A DNA stretch of 64,000 bases from Paraburkholderia ultramafica. GTDB lineage: Bacteria > Pseudomonadota > Gammaproteobacteria > Burkholderiales > Burkholderiaceae. The stretch's first letter is position 1, and every line of letters begins with the position of its first letter. Under the pieces are notes generated by a model that did not search any database, was not told where the DNA came from, and saw only the letters and a program-made list of their open reading frames with translations. Shown piece after piece: positions 27,133-36,786 of this stretch. The position numbers and the translations under genes were made by a program. Location of the stretch: positions 143,316-207,315 of the forward strand of contig NZ_CADIKK010000013.1 in assembly GCF_902859915.1 (NCBI RefSeq), given 5' to 3'.

Positions 27133-28686
27133 TCAACCCATCGCCGCAAAAAACTTAGCAAGGTCGAGATGCTCGGCGAGCGTATCCGCCAGGCGATCCA
27201 GCGATGCCTCGCGCAGCGCCGGGTAGTCGATTTTCTCGGCATCGGTGAGGCCCGCCCAAGCGAGCAACGCGGCGCACGCAGCCGGCGTGTCGAACAAGCC
27301 ATGCACATAGGTGGCGAGAATCTGGCCGTCGGCGGACATCGCGCCGTCGGGGCGCGCCCCCTGTGTCCCTTGCGTCCCTCGCGCCACCTGCGCGTTTTCC
27401 AGTTGCAACGCGGGCGTGTCCAGCGCCGGGCCCCGCGTCTCGCCCATGTGAATTTCGTAGCCGGCCACTTTGGGCGAACCGGGCAACGCGAGGCGCCCAG
27501 TCACATTCTTCAGCGTCTTTTCGCGCGTGAGGACCGTCGAATAATCGAGCCAGCCGAGCCCCGCCGACGTCCCCGGCGCGCCCTCCACGCCGTGCGGGTC
27601 GGCGACTTCGCGGCCCAGCATCTGCATGCCGCCGCAAATGCCGATCACGCGTCCGCCGTAGCGCAGATGCTTTTGCAGCACCACGTCCCAGCCTTGCGCG
27701 CGCAGAAACGCCAGATCGCCGGGCACGTTCTTCGACCCCGGCAGGATGATCAGATCGGCCGGCGGCGGCGCTGTGCCGCTTCGCACGTAATGAAAATCGA
27801 CCTGCGGATGCGCGCGCAGCGCGTCGAAATCGGTGTGATTGCTGATATGCGGCAGAACCGGCACGACCACCCGCAACATCCGTCCCGCATCGCCGCTGTG
27901 CGCCGCGCGCAGTTCGGGCGGCAGCATGTCTTCCGCGTCAAGCGTCAGACCATGCAGATAAGGGACCACGCCAAGCACCGGCTTGCCGGTCTTCGCTTCG
28001 AGCCAGTCCAGCCCGGGCTGCAGCAAACCAATGTCGCCGCGAAAGCGGTTGATGATGAAGCCGCGCACCCGCGCCCGCTCGCTCGCCGACAGACATGCCA
28101 GCGTGCCGGTCAGATGCGCGAACACGCCGCCGCGATCGATGTCGGCGACCAGCACGACCGGGCAATCGACGGCTTCCGCGAATCCCATGTTGGCGATATC
28201 GCGCTCGCGCAGATTGATCTCGGCCGGACTGCCCGCGCCTTCGACGAAGATCGTGTCGTACGCGGCCTGCAGACGCGCATACGATTCCAGCACAGCGTCG
28301 AACGCGACGGGTTTGTAGTCGTGATAGGCGCGCGCGTCGAGATTCATGCGCGCCTTGCCGTGGATGATCACCTGCGCGCCGCGATCGCTGGTCGGTTTGA
28401 GCAGCACCGGGTTCAGATCGGTGTGCGCGGCAATTCCCGCGGCCACCGCCTGCAACGCCTGGGCGCGGCCGATCTCGCCGCCGTCGACCGTCACCGCGCT
28501 GTTGAGCGCCATGTTCTGCGGCTTGAACGGCGCGACCCGCACGCCCGCGCGACGCGCGAGCCGGCACAGGCCGGCGACCAGCGTGCTCTTGCCGGCATCG
28601 GACGTGGTGCCCTGGATCATCAGCGTGCCGCGCGGCACGGGTACGGCGTCATGCGAGGTTGGAGTCGGAGTCGAGGTGATGGTCAC
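27133..28686 (-). CDS. cobQ: cobyric acid synthase
   Basis: Amidates side chains of adenosylcobyrinic acid diamide to give cobyric acid. The N-terminal ATPase domain has MIQGTTSDAGKST and the PFKPQNMALNS stretch, and the VEGAGSPAEINL motif is near residue 140. The C-terminal class-I glutamine amidotransferase domain has the catalytic-cysteine segment IGICGGMQMLG and the late HGLFD. I give GTG 28686 as start (517 residues). The frame is open to 28797, and ATG 28620 directly at MIQGTT is also possible. It is divergent from cobU, with only about 115 bp between. Confidence 0.94.
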   Translation of the reverse strand: MTITSTPTPTSHDAVPVPRGTLMIQGTTSDAGKSTLVAGLCRLARRAGVRVAPFKPQNMALNSAVTVDGGEIGRAQALQAVAAGIAAHTDLNPVLLKPTSDRGAQVIIHGKARMNLDARAYHDYKPVAFDAVLESYARLQAAYDTIFVEGAGSPAEINLRERDIANMGFAEAVDCPVVLVADIDRGGVFAHLTGTLACLSASERARVRGFIINRFRGDIGLLQPGLDWLEAKTGKPVLGVVPYLHGLTLDAEDMLPPELRAAHSGDAGRMLRVVVPVLPHISNHTDFDALRAHPQVDFHYVRSGTAPPPADLIILPGSKNVPGDLAFLRAQGWDVVLQKHLRYGGRVIGICGGMQMLGREVADPHGVEGAPGTSAGLGWLDYSTVLTREKTLKNVTGRLALPGSPKVAGYEIHMGETRGPALDTPALQLENAQVARGTQGTQGARPDGAMSADGQILATYVHGLFDTPAACAALLAWAGLTDAEKIDYPALREASLDRLADTLAEHLDLAKFFAAMG

Positions 28687-28800
28687 GGTTGTTGGGGTTC
28701 GGCGGTGAAAAAGCGGTGAGGCAAGCGCTAGCGAAGTGCGAGCGACCCGCCGCATTATCCCATCGCGCCCGCCCACGCTGCACGCCGGTACAATCACACG

Positions 28801-29355
28801 ATGACTCCCCGCGACCTCACCTTCATTCTCGGCGGCGCCCGCTCAGGCAAGAGCGTGCATGCCGAACAGCTTGCCGGCGACAGCACCCTCCCCGTCACCT
28901 ACATCGCCACCGCGCGCGTCGCCGACGACGCCGAATTCAGCGCGCGCATCGCGCACCATCGCGCGCGGCGTCCCGCGCATTGGCACTTGCTCGAAGCGGG
29001 CGTCGATCTCGCCGGCGCCGTGACGCAAAGCGACGCGCCCGGCCACTGCATGCTGATCGACTGCCTGACGCTGTGGCTCGCCAACCTGCTCTGTCCGGCC
29101 GAAGGCGAAGCGCTGTCGATCGATCGATATCACGCGCACGTCATCGCGCTGGAAACGGCGCTCGCGAATCCCAAAGGCAAGATCATCGTGGTCAGCAACG
29201 AAATCGGCCTGGGCGTGGTGCCGCTTGGCGCGGCCACGCGTCTCTACGTCGACGAACTCGGCCGGCTCAATCAGCGCATCGCCGCGTTGAGCACCACGGC
29301 CACGATGATGGTCGCGGGCTTGCCGCTCGCGCTGAAAACAGCGAGCCGCGCGTGA
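28801..29355 (+). CDS. cobU: bifunctional adenosylcobinamide kinase / adenosylcobinamide-phosphate guanylyltransferase
   Basis: Phosphorylates adenosylcobinamide and attaches GMP in nucleotide-loop assembly. The 184-residue length is typical. The P-loop GGARSGKS is at residues 11-18, the TYIATARV segment follows, and the DCLTLWLANLL and VSNEIGLGVVP blocks match the family. The stop codon overlaps the cbiB start (TGATG), so translation is coupled. It begins the forward run cobU-cbiB-cobD-btuF. Confidence 0.96.
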   Translation: MTPRDLTFILGGARSGKSVHAEQLAGDSTLPVTYIATARVADDAEFSARIAHHRARRPAHWHLLEAGVDLAGAVTQSDAPGHCMLIDCLTLWLANLLCPAEGEALSIDRYHAHVIALETALANPKGKIIVVSNEIGLGVVPLGAATRLYVDELGRLNQRIAALSTTATMMVAGLPLALKTASRA

Positions 29356-30290
29356 TGCTATCGATTCCACTCATCGCGACGCTGGCGACCGCGGGCGTGG
29401 CCATCGACCGCTGGTTCGGCGAACCGCGCGCCGTGCATCCGCTGGTGGGCTTCGGCAACTGGGCGAAGCGCCTCGAGAAGCGCTACAACACCGGCCGGCG
29501 CTTACGCCTCAAGGGGCTGCTCGCGTGGTCACTGGCGGTGCTGCCGCCGGTGCTGATCGCATGGTGGCTGGTCGCCGTGTTGCCGTTTTTTGCGGCCTGC
29601 GCGCTGCATGTCGCGTTGTTGTGGTTCGCGCTCGGCGCGCGCAGTCTGCGCGATCACATTGCGCCGATCGCGCGGGCCCTGCTGCAACGCGACCTCGAAC
29701 AGGCGCGTCTGTTGACCGCGCGGATCGTGTCGCGCGAAACCGCGCATGCCGATGAAGCCGCGCTGTCGCGCGCGGCCGTCGAATCGGCGCTCGAAAACGG
29801 CAACGACGCGATCTTCGGCGCGCTGTTCTGGTTCGCGATCGCGGGCGGTCCAGGCGCGCTCGGGTTTCGTCTGGCCAATACACTCGACGCGATGTGGGGT
29901 TATCGCACGCCGCGCTATTTGCGCTTCGGCTGGGCCGCGGCGCGCATCGACGACGTGCTCAACTGGATCCCCGCGCGTCTGACCGCCACCAGCTATGCGC
30001 TGCTCGGCGACACGCACACCGCATGGCGTTGCTGGCGCGAGCAGGCGCCGCGCTGGGACAGCCCGAATGCCGGGCCGGTGATGGCCGCCGGCGCCGGCAG
30101 TCTGAACGTGCTGATCGGCGGGCCGGCGGTGTATCACGGTGCGCTCGAACACCGGCCGACGCTAGGCTTCGGACACCCTGCCAAAGCCACTCACGTGACT
30201 GCCGCGCTGATGCTGGTCGAGCGGACGATCATTCTCTGGCTGGCGGTGCTGATCGTGCTGGCGTTGCTGAGTGTGCCCTTTCATGGTTGA
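29355..30290 (+). CDS. cbiB: adenosylcobinamide-phosphate synthase CbiB/CobD
   Basis: Inner-membrane enzyme that attaches aminopropanol (phosphate) to adenosylcobyric acid. It has 311 residues and several membrane segments (about 5-22, 55-75, 78-98 and the C-terminus). Family signatures DRWFGEPRAVHPLVGFG near the N-terminus, ESALENGNDAIFGALFW around residue 140, and DDVLNWIPARLTA are clear. It starts within the cobU stop codon and overlaps the following aminotransferase-like gene by 8 bp. Confidence 0.95.
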   Translation: MLSIPLIATLATAGVAIDRWFGEPRAVHPLVGFGNWAKRLEKRYNTGRRLRLKGLLAWSLAVLPPVLIAWWLVAVLPFFAACALHVALLWFALGARSLRDHIAPIARALLQRDLEQARLLTARIVSRETAHADEAALSRAAVESALENGNDAIFGALFWFAIAGGPGALGFRLANTLDAMWGYRTPRYLRFGWAAARIDDVLNWIPARLTATSYALLGDTHTAWRCWREQAPRWDSPNAGPVMAAGAGSLNVLIGGPAVYHGALEHRPTLGFGHPAKATHVTAALMLVERTIILWLAVLIVLALLSVPFHG

Positions 30291-31350
30291 TCGAATGCTT
30301 GATCGAACGGCGCCCCGCGTGAGCAGCGCAGCAACCGACATGGTCGTTCACGGCGGCAACCTGCACGAAGCGGCCGAGCGGTATGAGATTCCGTACGCAC
30401 AGTGGCTCGACCTGTCGACCGGCATCAATCCGCACGGCTATCCGGTGCCACCGGTTCCCGCCGATGCCTGGCGCCGCCTGCCCGATGAAGGCGACGACTT
30501 CGCCGCCTGCGCCACGCGTTACTACCGCGCACCGGATGCGTCGCACGTGCTGCCCGTCGCCGGGAGCCAGGCGGCGATTCGCACGCTGCCCGCGTTGCTG
30601 CCTCGCGCGACGGTCGGCATCGCGCCGCTCACGTACAGCGAATATGCGCCCGCGTTCGCCCGGGCCGGGCATCACGTCGTGCCGCTGGATGTGCGCTGGG
30701 AGAACTTGCCCGACGCGCTCACTCATGTGGTCGTCGTGAATCCGAACAATCCGACGGCCGCGCATCTGAGCGCGGAGAAGCTGTTGCACTGGCATGCCCA
30801 GTCGCGCGCCCGAGGCGGCACGTTGCTGGTCGATGAAGCCTTCGCCGATACGAGGCCTGCGGCGTCGCTCGCGGCAAGCACGCATCTCGACGGCCTGATC
30901 GTGTTGCGTTCGCCGGGAAAATTCTTCGGTCTCGCCGGCGTGCGCGCAGGCTTCGTACTCGGTGCGCCCGCGTTGCTCGACACGTTGCGCCGGACGCTGG
31001 GCGCGTGGACTGTCAGCGGTCCGGCGCGTCATGCCGTCAAAGCCGCATTCGCCGACGAAGCATGGCAACAGCACATGCGTGTTCGACTCGACGGCGAAAG
31101 CGCGCGACTGGTCGACCTGCTGCGTGCTCAAGGTTTCGATACGCACAGCACCGCGCTCTTCGCATGGACCGACGATGCCCGCGCTGTCGCTCTGCATGAA
31201 GCGCTGGCACGGCGTGGCGTGTGGACGCGGCTGTTCACGTCGTCGGGCAGCGTGCGTTTCGGCTTGCCTGCGAGCGACGCGGAATGGACCCGCTTCGCCG
31301 AAAGTTTGCGCGCAGCGATGCAAGCGATCGACACCGCGCGAGCCGGTTGA
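30283..31350 (+). CDS. cobD: threonine-phosphate decarboxylase (L-threonine-O-3-phosphate decarboxylase)
   Basis: PLP enzyme of the aminotransferase I/II fold making aminopropanol phosphate for the CbiB reaction. About 355 residues. HGGNLHEAAERY near the N-terminus and LDLSTGINPHGYP are typical of the family, NPNNPTAA marks the PLP region, and the cofactor lysine lies in RSPGKFFGLAGVR. The start is ambiguous between ATG 30283, overlapping cbiB by 8 bp, and ATG 30295. The name follows Salmonella CobD; the Pseudomonas denitrificans equivalent is CobC. Confidence 0.92.
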   Translation: MVDRMLDRTAPRVSSAATDMVVHGGNLHEAAERYEIPYAQWLDLSTGINPHGYPVPPVPADAWRRLPDEGDDFAACATRYYRAPDASHVLPVAGSQAAIRTLPALLPRATVGIAPLTYSEYAPAFARAGHHVVPLDVRWENLPDALTHVVVVNPNNPTAAHLSAEKLLHWHAQSRARGGTLLVDEAFADTRPAASLAASTHLDGLIVLRSPGKFFGLAGVRAGFVLGAPALLDTLRRTLGAWTVSGPARHAVKAAFADEAWQQHMRVRLDGESARLVDLLRAQGFDTHSTALFAWTDDARAVALHEALARRGVWTRLFTSSGSVRFGLPASDAEWTRFAESLRAAMQAIDTARAG

Positions 31351-31437
31351 TGTGAAGCAGCACGCACGACCTCGCACCGCCCCCTCATGCTCATCACGCG
31401 CGTCGCGCGCTCAACGCGTTTTCAACATCCTCGGCCG

Positions 31438-32358
31438 ATGACCCGACTCGCCCGCTTCGTTCGTTTCACCATCGCCGCGTCGCTCTGCGCCACCGCGCTG
31501 CACGCCCACGCCACGATCACCGTCACCGACGACACCGGCGCGACCGTCACGCTGCAAGCCCCCGCGCAACATGTGATCAGCCTCGCACCGCACGTCACCG
31601 AATTGCTGTATGCCGCGGGCGGCGGCGCAAAAATGGTCGGCGCCGTGTCGTACAGCGACTATCCGCCCGCAGCGAAACAGTTGCCGCGCGTCGGCGACAA
31701 CAAGGCGCTCGACCTCGAACGCATCATCGCGTTGAAGCCCGATCTGATCGTCGTGTGGCGGCATGGCAATGCGCAGCGTCAACTCGAGCGACTGCGCGAG
31801 CTGCACGTGCCGCTGTTCTTCAGCGAGCCGCATCATCTCGACGACGTGGCCGTGTCGCTGACGAAGCTCGGGCAATTGCTCGGCACGTCATCGACCGCGG
31901 ATGCCGCGGCGGCCGCGTATCGTCAGGACATCGCACGATTGCGCGCGCAGTATGCGAGCCGGCCGCCGGTCAGCGTGTTCTATCAGGTGTGGGATCGGCC
32001 GCTGATGACGCTCAACGGCGAGCATATGGTCAGCGACGTCATCACGCTGTGCGGTGGCCGCAACGTGTTTGCAGGACTTCAGCCGCTGGTGCCGACTGTC
32101 TCGACCGAAGCGGTGCTCGCCGCGAACCCGGAAGCGATCGTCACGTCCGCGCCCGGCGCGACCCAACCGGACACCCGCTTGCCGCAACTCGACACGTGGC
32201 GCGCGTGGCCGGCCTTAAGCGCGGTGGCGAAGCAAAACCTCTTTGCGATCGACGGTGATCTGATCAACCGGCCGGCGCCGCGCATCGCGCAGGGCGCGCA
32301 GCGGCTGTGTGAAGATCTGGAGACGGCGCGCTCACGCAGAAAGCAACGCGCGCAGTGA
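31438..32358 (+). CDS. btuF: cobalamin ABC transporter substrate-binding protein (BtuF-like)
   Basis: A 306-residue periplasmic binding protein of the helical-backbone class that binds cobalamin or a related metal complex and delivers it to BtuCD. A signal peptide is seen (FVRFTIAASLCATALHAHA). HVISLAPHVTELLYAAGGG and VGAVSYSDYPPAA match the BtuF/TroA N-lobe, and KPDLIVVWR and LNGEHMVSDVITLCGGRNVF follow. ATG 31438 is preferred over ATG 31387, which lacks a signal-peptide start. Its partner btuC and btuD genes are in the opposite operon, converging on it. Confidence 0.88.
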   Translation: MTRLARFVRFTIAASLCATALHAHATITVTDDTGATVTLQAPAQHVISLAPHVTELLYAAGGGAKMVGAVSYSDYPPAAKQLPRVGDNKALDLERIIALKPDLIVVWRHGNAQRQLERLRELHVPLFFSEPHHLDDVAVSLTKLGQLLGTSSTADAAAAAYRQDIARLRAQYASRPPVSVFYQVWDRPLMTLNGEHMVSDVITLCGGRNVFAGLQPLVPTVSTEAVLAANPEAIVTSAPGATQPDTRLPQLDTWRAWPALSAVAKQNLFAIDGDLINRPAPRIAQGAQRLCEDLETARSRRKQRAQ

Positions 32359-32365
32359 TGCGCGC

Positions 32366-32956
32366 TCACGCATTCCAGCGCACCAACGCCCACTGCTGCG
32401 CCTCGTCGTCTCTGCGCAACCAGACGATCCCCGCCATGTCGAGCGACCATGTCAAACAACGCTCCAGCGGCACGTCCAGCACCAGCGACGCAATCGCCCG
32501 CATCACGCCGGCATGCGTGACCACATAAGCTGGCGACAACTCCCGGGTTTGCCCAAACGCGTCGAGCCAGGCGCGCACCCGCTCGACGAATTGCGCAACG
32601 CTTTCGCCGCCATGCGCACGCGCGTGCTCGAAATTGGCGGCCCAGTCGTCGAGCAGTGCGCGATCGATCGCGTCCCAGCGCTGCGTCTCCCAGGCGCCGA
32701 AATTCATTTCCTTCAGCCGATCGTCGTGACTGAGCACGCAGCCGAAGTCGTTCGCCATCTCGGCAGCGACCGCCGAGCAGCGCGTCAGCGGACTCGACAT
32801 CAACACGCGCGGCGCCGGCACCTGCAACCTGGCGAGCTTCAACGCGAGCGCGCTCGACGATGTCTCGGCGTCGTCGGCAAGCGCGACGTCGCTGTGGCCG
32901 TAACACACGCCCGCATCGAGCGCGACGGCGGGATGGCGAATCAGGACGATATCCAT
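32366..32956 (-). CDS. cobC: alpha-ribazole phosphatase-like histidine phosphatase
   Basis: A 196-residue phosphoglycerate-mutase-type histidine phosphatase. IRHP at residues 6-9 supplies the phosphohistidine (usual RHG, here RHP). Other conserved parts are SSPLTRCSAVA, the LKEMNFGAWE acid segment, and VTHAGVMRA with the second histidine. In a cobalamin cluster this most likely removes phosphate from alpha-ribazole phosphate or adenosylcobalamin phosphate. It is the last gene of the btuB-led operon and overlaps cobS by 16 bp. Confidence 0.88.
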   Translation of the reverse strand: MDIVLIRHPAVALDAGVCYGHSDVALADDAETSSSALALKLARLQVPAPRVLMSSPLTRCSAVAAEMANDFGCVLSHDDRLKEMNFGAWETQRWDAIDRALLDDWAANFEHARAHGGESVAQFVERVRAWLDAFGQTRELSPAYVVTHAGVMRAIASLVLDVPLERCLTWSLDMAGIVWLRRDDEAQQWALVRWNA

Positions 32957-33717
32957 GCGAGCCCCACCAGGTAGATGGTCAATTCGAAAATCTGCTGCGC
33001 GAAGCCGAGGCAGTCGCCGGTGTAACCGCCAATGCGTCTAACGAAATAACGGCCCATTGCAAAGCGCAGCGCGCCCAGAACCGCGAACGTCAGACCCGCG
33101 AAGCGCCAATCCGGCGCGCCCGGTCCATTCGGCCACAGCAGCCACGGCAAACCGAACAGCACCGCGCACAGCAACGCGGGGCCGCTCAAACGCTGCGCAA
33201 CCGGCTTGGCTTTGCCTTCGGCGCGCACGTAGTCGAGCGTGGCCAGATAACTGATCGCGCACGCGCGGCTCGCCGCATGCGCGGCAATCATCAGACTTGC
33301 GGCGCGCAGCGGCGGCAGCGCCGCGAGCGTTTGCCACTTCAACGCGAGCGCGATCACCAGTGCGATGGCGCCAAATGCGCCGATGCGCGAGTCGTGCATG
33401 ATGCGCAACACGTCGTCGCGCGTATAGGCGCCACCGAACGCATCGACGCAATCGGCGAGACCGTCTTCGTGAAACGCTCCCGTCACCAGCAGCGACGCGG
33501 CCATCGACAACAGCACCGCCACGCCCGCCGGAAACACGCGCAGCGCCGCGAGATAGACCAGCGCGCTCGACGCGCCGATCAATACGCCGACGAATGGAAA
33601 ATAGCGCGCCGCCGCATTCAGATAATGCGGCTCGTAGCCGACCCAGCGCGGCACGGGCACGCGCGTGAAATAACCGAGCGCCGTGAAGAAATAGCGCAGT
33701 TCCGCGAGCGGGTTCAT
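32941..33717 (-). CDS. cobS: adenosylcobinamide-GDP ribazoletransferase
   Basis: Inner-membrane cobalamin synthase joining adenosylcobinamide-GDP and alpha-ribazole. At 258 residues it has multiple hydrophobic segments. Family hallmarks are ALGYFTRVPVP near the N-terminus, RYFPFVGVLIG, the acidic metal-binding block FHEDGLADCVDAFGG, and RIMHDSRIGAFG. ATG 33717 is used because the upstream part of the frame is an antisense-like run within cobT. It sits between cobT and cobC. Confidence 0.95.
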   Translation of the reverse strand: MNPLAELRYFFTALGYFTRVPVPRWVGYEPHYLNAAARYFPFVGVLIGASSALVYLAALRVFPAGVAVLLSMAASLLVTGAFHEDGLADCVDAFGGAYTRDDVLRIMHDSRIGAFGAIALVIALALKWQTLAALPPLRAASLMIAAHAASRACAISYLATLDYVRAEGKAKPVAQRLSGPALLCAVLFGLPWLLWPNGPGAPDWRFAGLTFAVLGALRFAMGRYFVRRIGGYTGDCLGFAQQIFELTIYLVGLAWISS

Positions 33718-33754
33718 GAGTGGGCCGGATACCTGTTGGTTGCCGTGGACCGGA

Positions 33755-34816
33755 TCACGCGTCGCGATTCGCGACGCCAGCCGAATCGAAGCTCGCCATC
33801 TCGTTGACGAACGCCACCGCCGCGCGCAGCAGCGGTACAGCAAGCGCCGCGCCCGTGCCTTCGCCGAGACGCATGTCGAGCGACAGCAACGGCAGCGCGC
33901 CGAAATGATCGAGCATGCGCCGGTGCCCCGCCTCGTTCGACGCGTGCGCGAACACGCAGTATTCGCGCACGCTCGGCGCGAACGCATCGGCGATCAGCAA
34001 CGCGGAGGTCCCGATGAAGCCGTCGACAAGTATCGTCATCCGCGCTTCGGCGGCCGCTAGATACGCGCCGGTCATCATCGCGATCTCGAAGCCGCCGAAG
34101 GTGGCGAGCACGTCGAGCGGACCGGCGGTCTGCGCGTGACGCATGAGCGCCGACGCGAGCACGTTGCGCTTTTTCGCGAGCCCCGCGTTGTCGAGGCCGG
34201 TGCCTCGGCCGACGCATTCGTCGATCGGCACGCCGCACAAACGGCTCATCAGACACGCAGCCGACGAGGTGTTCGCAATCCCCATCTCGCCGAAGCCGAT
34301 CACGTTGGTGCCGAGCGCCGCGTGATGGCGCACGCGCTGCACGCCCGCCTGCATCGCGGCGAGCGCCTGGGCATGCGTCATCGCGGGTTCGTGCGCGAAG
34401 TTGCGCGTGCCGCTCGCCACCGGAATGTCGACGAGTCCATCCGTCGACGGCAGCGCCGTCGCGATACCCGCGTTGACCACTTCGAGTTCGATGCCGGCGA
34501 CCCGGCTCAACGCATTGATCGCCGCGCCGCCCGCGACGAAGTTGGCGACCATCTGCGCGGTCACCGCTTGCGGATACGGGCTCACGCCTTCCGCGGCAAT
34601 CCCGTGGTCGCCGGCGAACACGATCATCGCCGGGCGCTGCACCGTCGGATGGGTGGTGCGCTGGATCAGGCCCATCTGACGCGCGAGTGTTTCGAGCCGG
34701 CCAAGACTGCCGGGCGGCTTGGTCCTGGTATCGATGATGTGTTGCAACTCGGCGCGCAGCGTTTGATCGAGCGGTGCGACTTCGGGCAAACCGGCCGGAT
34801 GTGGCAAAGAAGTCAT
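33755..34816 (-). CDS. cobT: nicotinate-nucleotide--dimethylbenzimidazole phosphoribosyltransferase
   Basis: Makes alpha-ribazole phosphate from dimethylbenzimidazole and nicotinate mononucleotide. The 353-residue length is normal. Conserved blocks: RTKPPGSLGRLE, FAGDHGIAAEGVSPYPQ, GFGEMGIANTSSAA, GRGTGLDNAGLA and, near the end, LDMRLGEGTGAALA with the catalytic glutamate. The frame allows an earlier ATG (34831), but MTSLPHPAG is the likelier start. In the btuB-led operon. Confidence 0.96.
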   Translation of the reverse strand: MTSLPHPAGLPEVAPLDQTLRAELQHIIDTRTKPPGSLGRLETLARQMGLIQRTTHPTVQRPAMIVFAGDHGIAAEGVSPYPQAVTAQMVANFVAGGAAINALSRVAGIELEVVNAGIATALPSTDGLVDIPVASGTRNFAHEPAMTHAQALAAMQAGVQRVRHHAALGTNVIGFGEMGIANTSSAACLMSRLCGVPIDECVGRGTGLDNAGLAKKRNVLASALMRHAQTAGPLDVLATFGGFEIAMMTGAYLAAAEARMTILVDGFIGTSALLIADAFAPSVREYCVFAHASNEAGHRRMLDHFGALPLLSLDMRLGEGTGAALAVPLLRAAVAFVNEMASFDSAGVANRDA

Positions 34817-34855
34817 AAGCATTGTCTGCAAAGAGAGAGTGTCCGGATGAATCAG

Positions 34856-35710
34856 TTAGTGTGCCGGCGTGTCATCGCCGGCTAGAGATTCGTGACGCGA
34901 ACGCGGCGCGGGAATCAGCGCCTCGTGTTCGCCGTCGCGAATCAGAATCAATGGATAGCCGAACGCGCGACTCGTCAGCGTCGGCGTGAGCACATCGCGC
35001 ACCGGTCCGGCATACGCGCCGCCCTCGCCGTCGAGCAGCAGCGCGTGGCTCGCGAAGCGGCGCGCCAGATTCAGGTCGTGGCACGAAAACATCACTGTAC
35101 GCCGCGGCTCGCGCGTCCACGCGGCGAGCGCTTCGAGACAGTCGATCTGATGATGCAGGTCGAGATGCGACAACGGTTCGTCGAGCAGCAAGAGCGGCGC
35201 ATCCTGGCACAGCACCGCCGCCAGCGCCACGCGTTGACGCTCGCCGCCCGACAACGACAGCACGTCGCGCGCGGCGAAGGCGGCGAGCCCCAACAGATCC
35301 AGCGCGGCATGCGCGGCGGCGCGATCGGCGGCGCGCTCCCAACCCCAGCCGTTCAGATGCGGAAAGCGGTTCAGCATCACGATATCGAGCACGCCCGCGC
35401 TGAACGCGTCGGGTGCGCTTTGCGGCATCAATGCACGCCGCTGCGCGAGCGGCAGCGGCTGCCAGTCGGCCACGCGCACGCCATCCAGTTCGACATGGCC
35501 CGCCGCCGGCTGCAACAGGCCCGCGAGCGTGGACAGCAGCGTCGTCTTGCCCGCGCCGTTCGGGCCGGCGACGCACCAGATCTCGCCCGCGTAGAACGTG
35601 TGCGTGAACGCGTCGAGCAAGGTGCGCGCGCCGGCGCGCAAGGTCAGACGTTGCGCGCTGAGTGCGCTGTGACTGAGGTTGTCACTCGGGTTGTGGTGGG
35701 CTTCCATCAT
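34856..35710 (-). CDS. btuD: cobalamin/iron-complex ABC transporter ATP-binding protein (BtuD-like)
   Basis: A 284-residue ABC ATPase. Walker A GPNGAGKTT at about residue 50, signature LSGGERQR near residue 150, Walker B LLLLDEP and the switch histidine in FSCHDLN are all intact. The start ATGATGG overlaps the stop of the permease gene by 4 bp, so ATG 35710 or ATG 35707 is used by coupling. Together with the FecCD permease and BtuF it forms an importer, most likely for cobalamin given the riboswitch and neighbours. Confidence 0.92.
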   Translation of the reverse strand: MMEAHHNPSDNLSHSALSAQRLTLRAGARTLLDAFTHTFYAGEIWCVAGPNGAGKTTLLSTLAGLLQPAAGHVELDGVRVADWQPLPLAQRRALMPQSAPDAFSAGVLDIVMLNRFPHLNGWGWERAADRAAAHAALDLLGLAAFAARDVLSLSGGERQRVALAAVLCQDAPLLLLDEPLSHLDLHHQIDCLEALAAWTREPRRTVMFSCHDLNLARRFASHALLLDGEGGAYAGPVRDVLTPTLTSRAFGYPLILIRDGEHEALIPAPRSRHESLAGDDTPAH

Positions 35711-36759
35711 CGACGTCTGCGCAACAGCATCCAGAGGAACACCGGCACGCCGACGATCGACGTGATCACGCCGACCGGCAATTGCGCCGGCGCGATCAAG
35801 GTACGCGCGATCAGGTCCGCGCCCATCACCGCGACGCCGCCGCCGAGCGCCGCGGCCGGCAGCAGCATGCGCTGATCGTTGCCGAACGCGAGCCGCAACA
35901 TGTGCGGCACCACCAGGCCGACAAAGCCGATGGTGCCCGCGGTCGTTACAGCCGCGGCCGCCGCGAGCGACGCGACCAGATACACGCGCAAGCGCAGCGG
36001 CATTACCGCAACGCCCAACGCCTGCGCGGCCGCGTCGCCGCGCAGCAGCACGTTCAGCCGCGGCGCCACCGGCACGATCGCCACCAGCGCGACGACGAGC
36101 GCGGCGAGCGCGGTCCACGGCAGCGCGCCGCCGTTGAGATCGCCGGTCAGCCAGAACAGCATGCCGCGCAAGCTGTTGTCGGGCGCGAGGTTGAGCAGCA
36201 ACGTGATCACCGCGCCCCACCCCGCCGCGATCACCGCGCCGGTCAGCAGCAAACGCGGCGACGTGTCCTGCGGCTCGCCGCGCCACAACTCGCGGCGCGC
36301 GAGGCCGAGCACCAGCAGGATCGACACGAAGGCGCCGGCGAACGCGCTGGCGTCGACGATCCACCATGCGCAACCGGCGATCATCGCGACGAGCGCGAAC
36401 GTCGCCGCTCCTCCCGACACGCCTAATACATAGGGTTCGGCCAGTGGGTTGCGCAACAGCACCTGCAATAGGGCGCCGGCCAACGCAAGCAACGCGCCGC
36501 ACGCGAAGCCGGCCACCGCGCGCGGCAAGCGCAGCGTGCGCACGATCTCGCCGGCCAGATCCGCCGGCTCGAGCGGCAACGCGTGCGACGGCACCAGCGC
36601 CGTCAGCACACGCCAGGGCGCGAGCGACACGCTGCCCAGCGCGAGCGACGCGAGCAGCACGGCCAGCGCGATGGCCGCGAGCACGAGCCAGATCGCGGCC
36701 GCGCGCTTCGCGCTCATCACGCGCGCGGCGGCGGGCAGCGAATTCGAATGGCGGCTCAT
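35707..36759 (-). CDS. btuC: FecCD-type ABC transporter permease (BtuC-like)
   Basis: A 350-residue, roughly ten-helix permease of the iron-siderophore/cobalamin class. It shows LRLPRAVAGFACGALLALAGALLQ, NPLAEPYVLGVSGGA, GTIGFVGLVVPHMLRL and the closing LPVGVITSIVGVPVFLWML, all family hallmarks. Gene order btuB-btuC-btuD behind a cobalamin riboswitch points to B12 import. It overlaps the ATPase gene by 4 bp. Confidence 0.92.
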   Translation of the reverse strand: MSRHSNSLPAAARVMSAKRAAAIWLVLAAIALAVLLASLALGSVSLAPWRVLTALVPSHALPLEPADLAGEIVRTLRLPRAVAGFACGALLALAGALLQVLLRNPLAEPYVLGVSGGAATFALVAMIAGCAWWIVDASAFAGAFVSILLVLGLARRELWRGEPQDTSPRLLLTGAVIAAGWGAVITLLLNLAPDNSLRGMLFWLTGDLNGGALPWTALAALVVALVAIVPVAPRLNVLLRGDAAAQALGVAVMPLRLRVYLVASLAAAAAVTTAGTIGFVGLVVPHMLRLAFGNDQRMLLPAAALGGGVAVMGADLIARTLIAPAQLPVGVITSIVGVPVFLWMLLRRRR

Positions 36760-36786
36760 CCGCGCGATCTCAACGCAGCGCGTTCG

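Noticed and set aside
28687..28800. Possible second cobalamin riboswitch between cobQ and cobU
   Set aside because: The gap is only about 115 bp and none of the conserved aptamer blocks is present.
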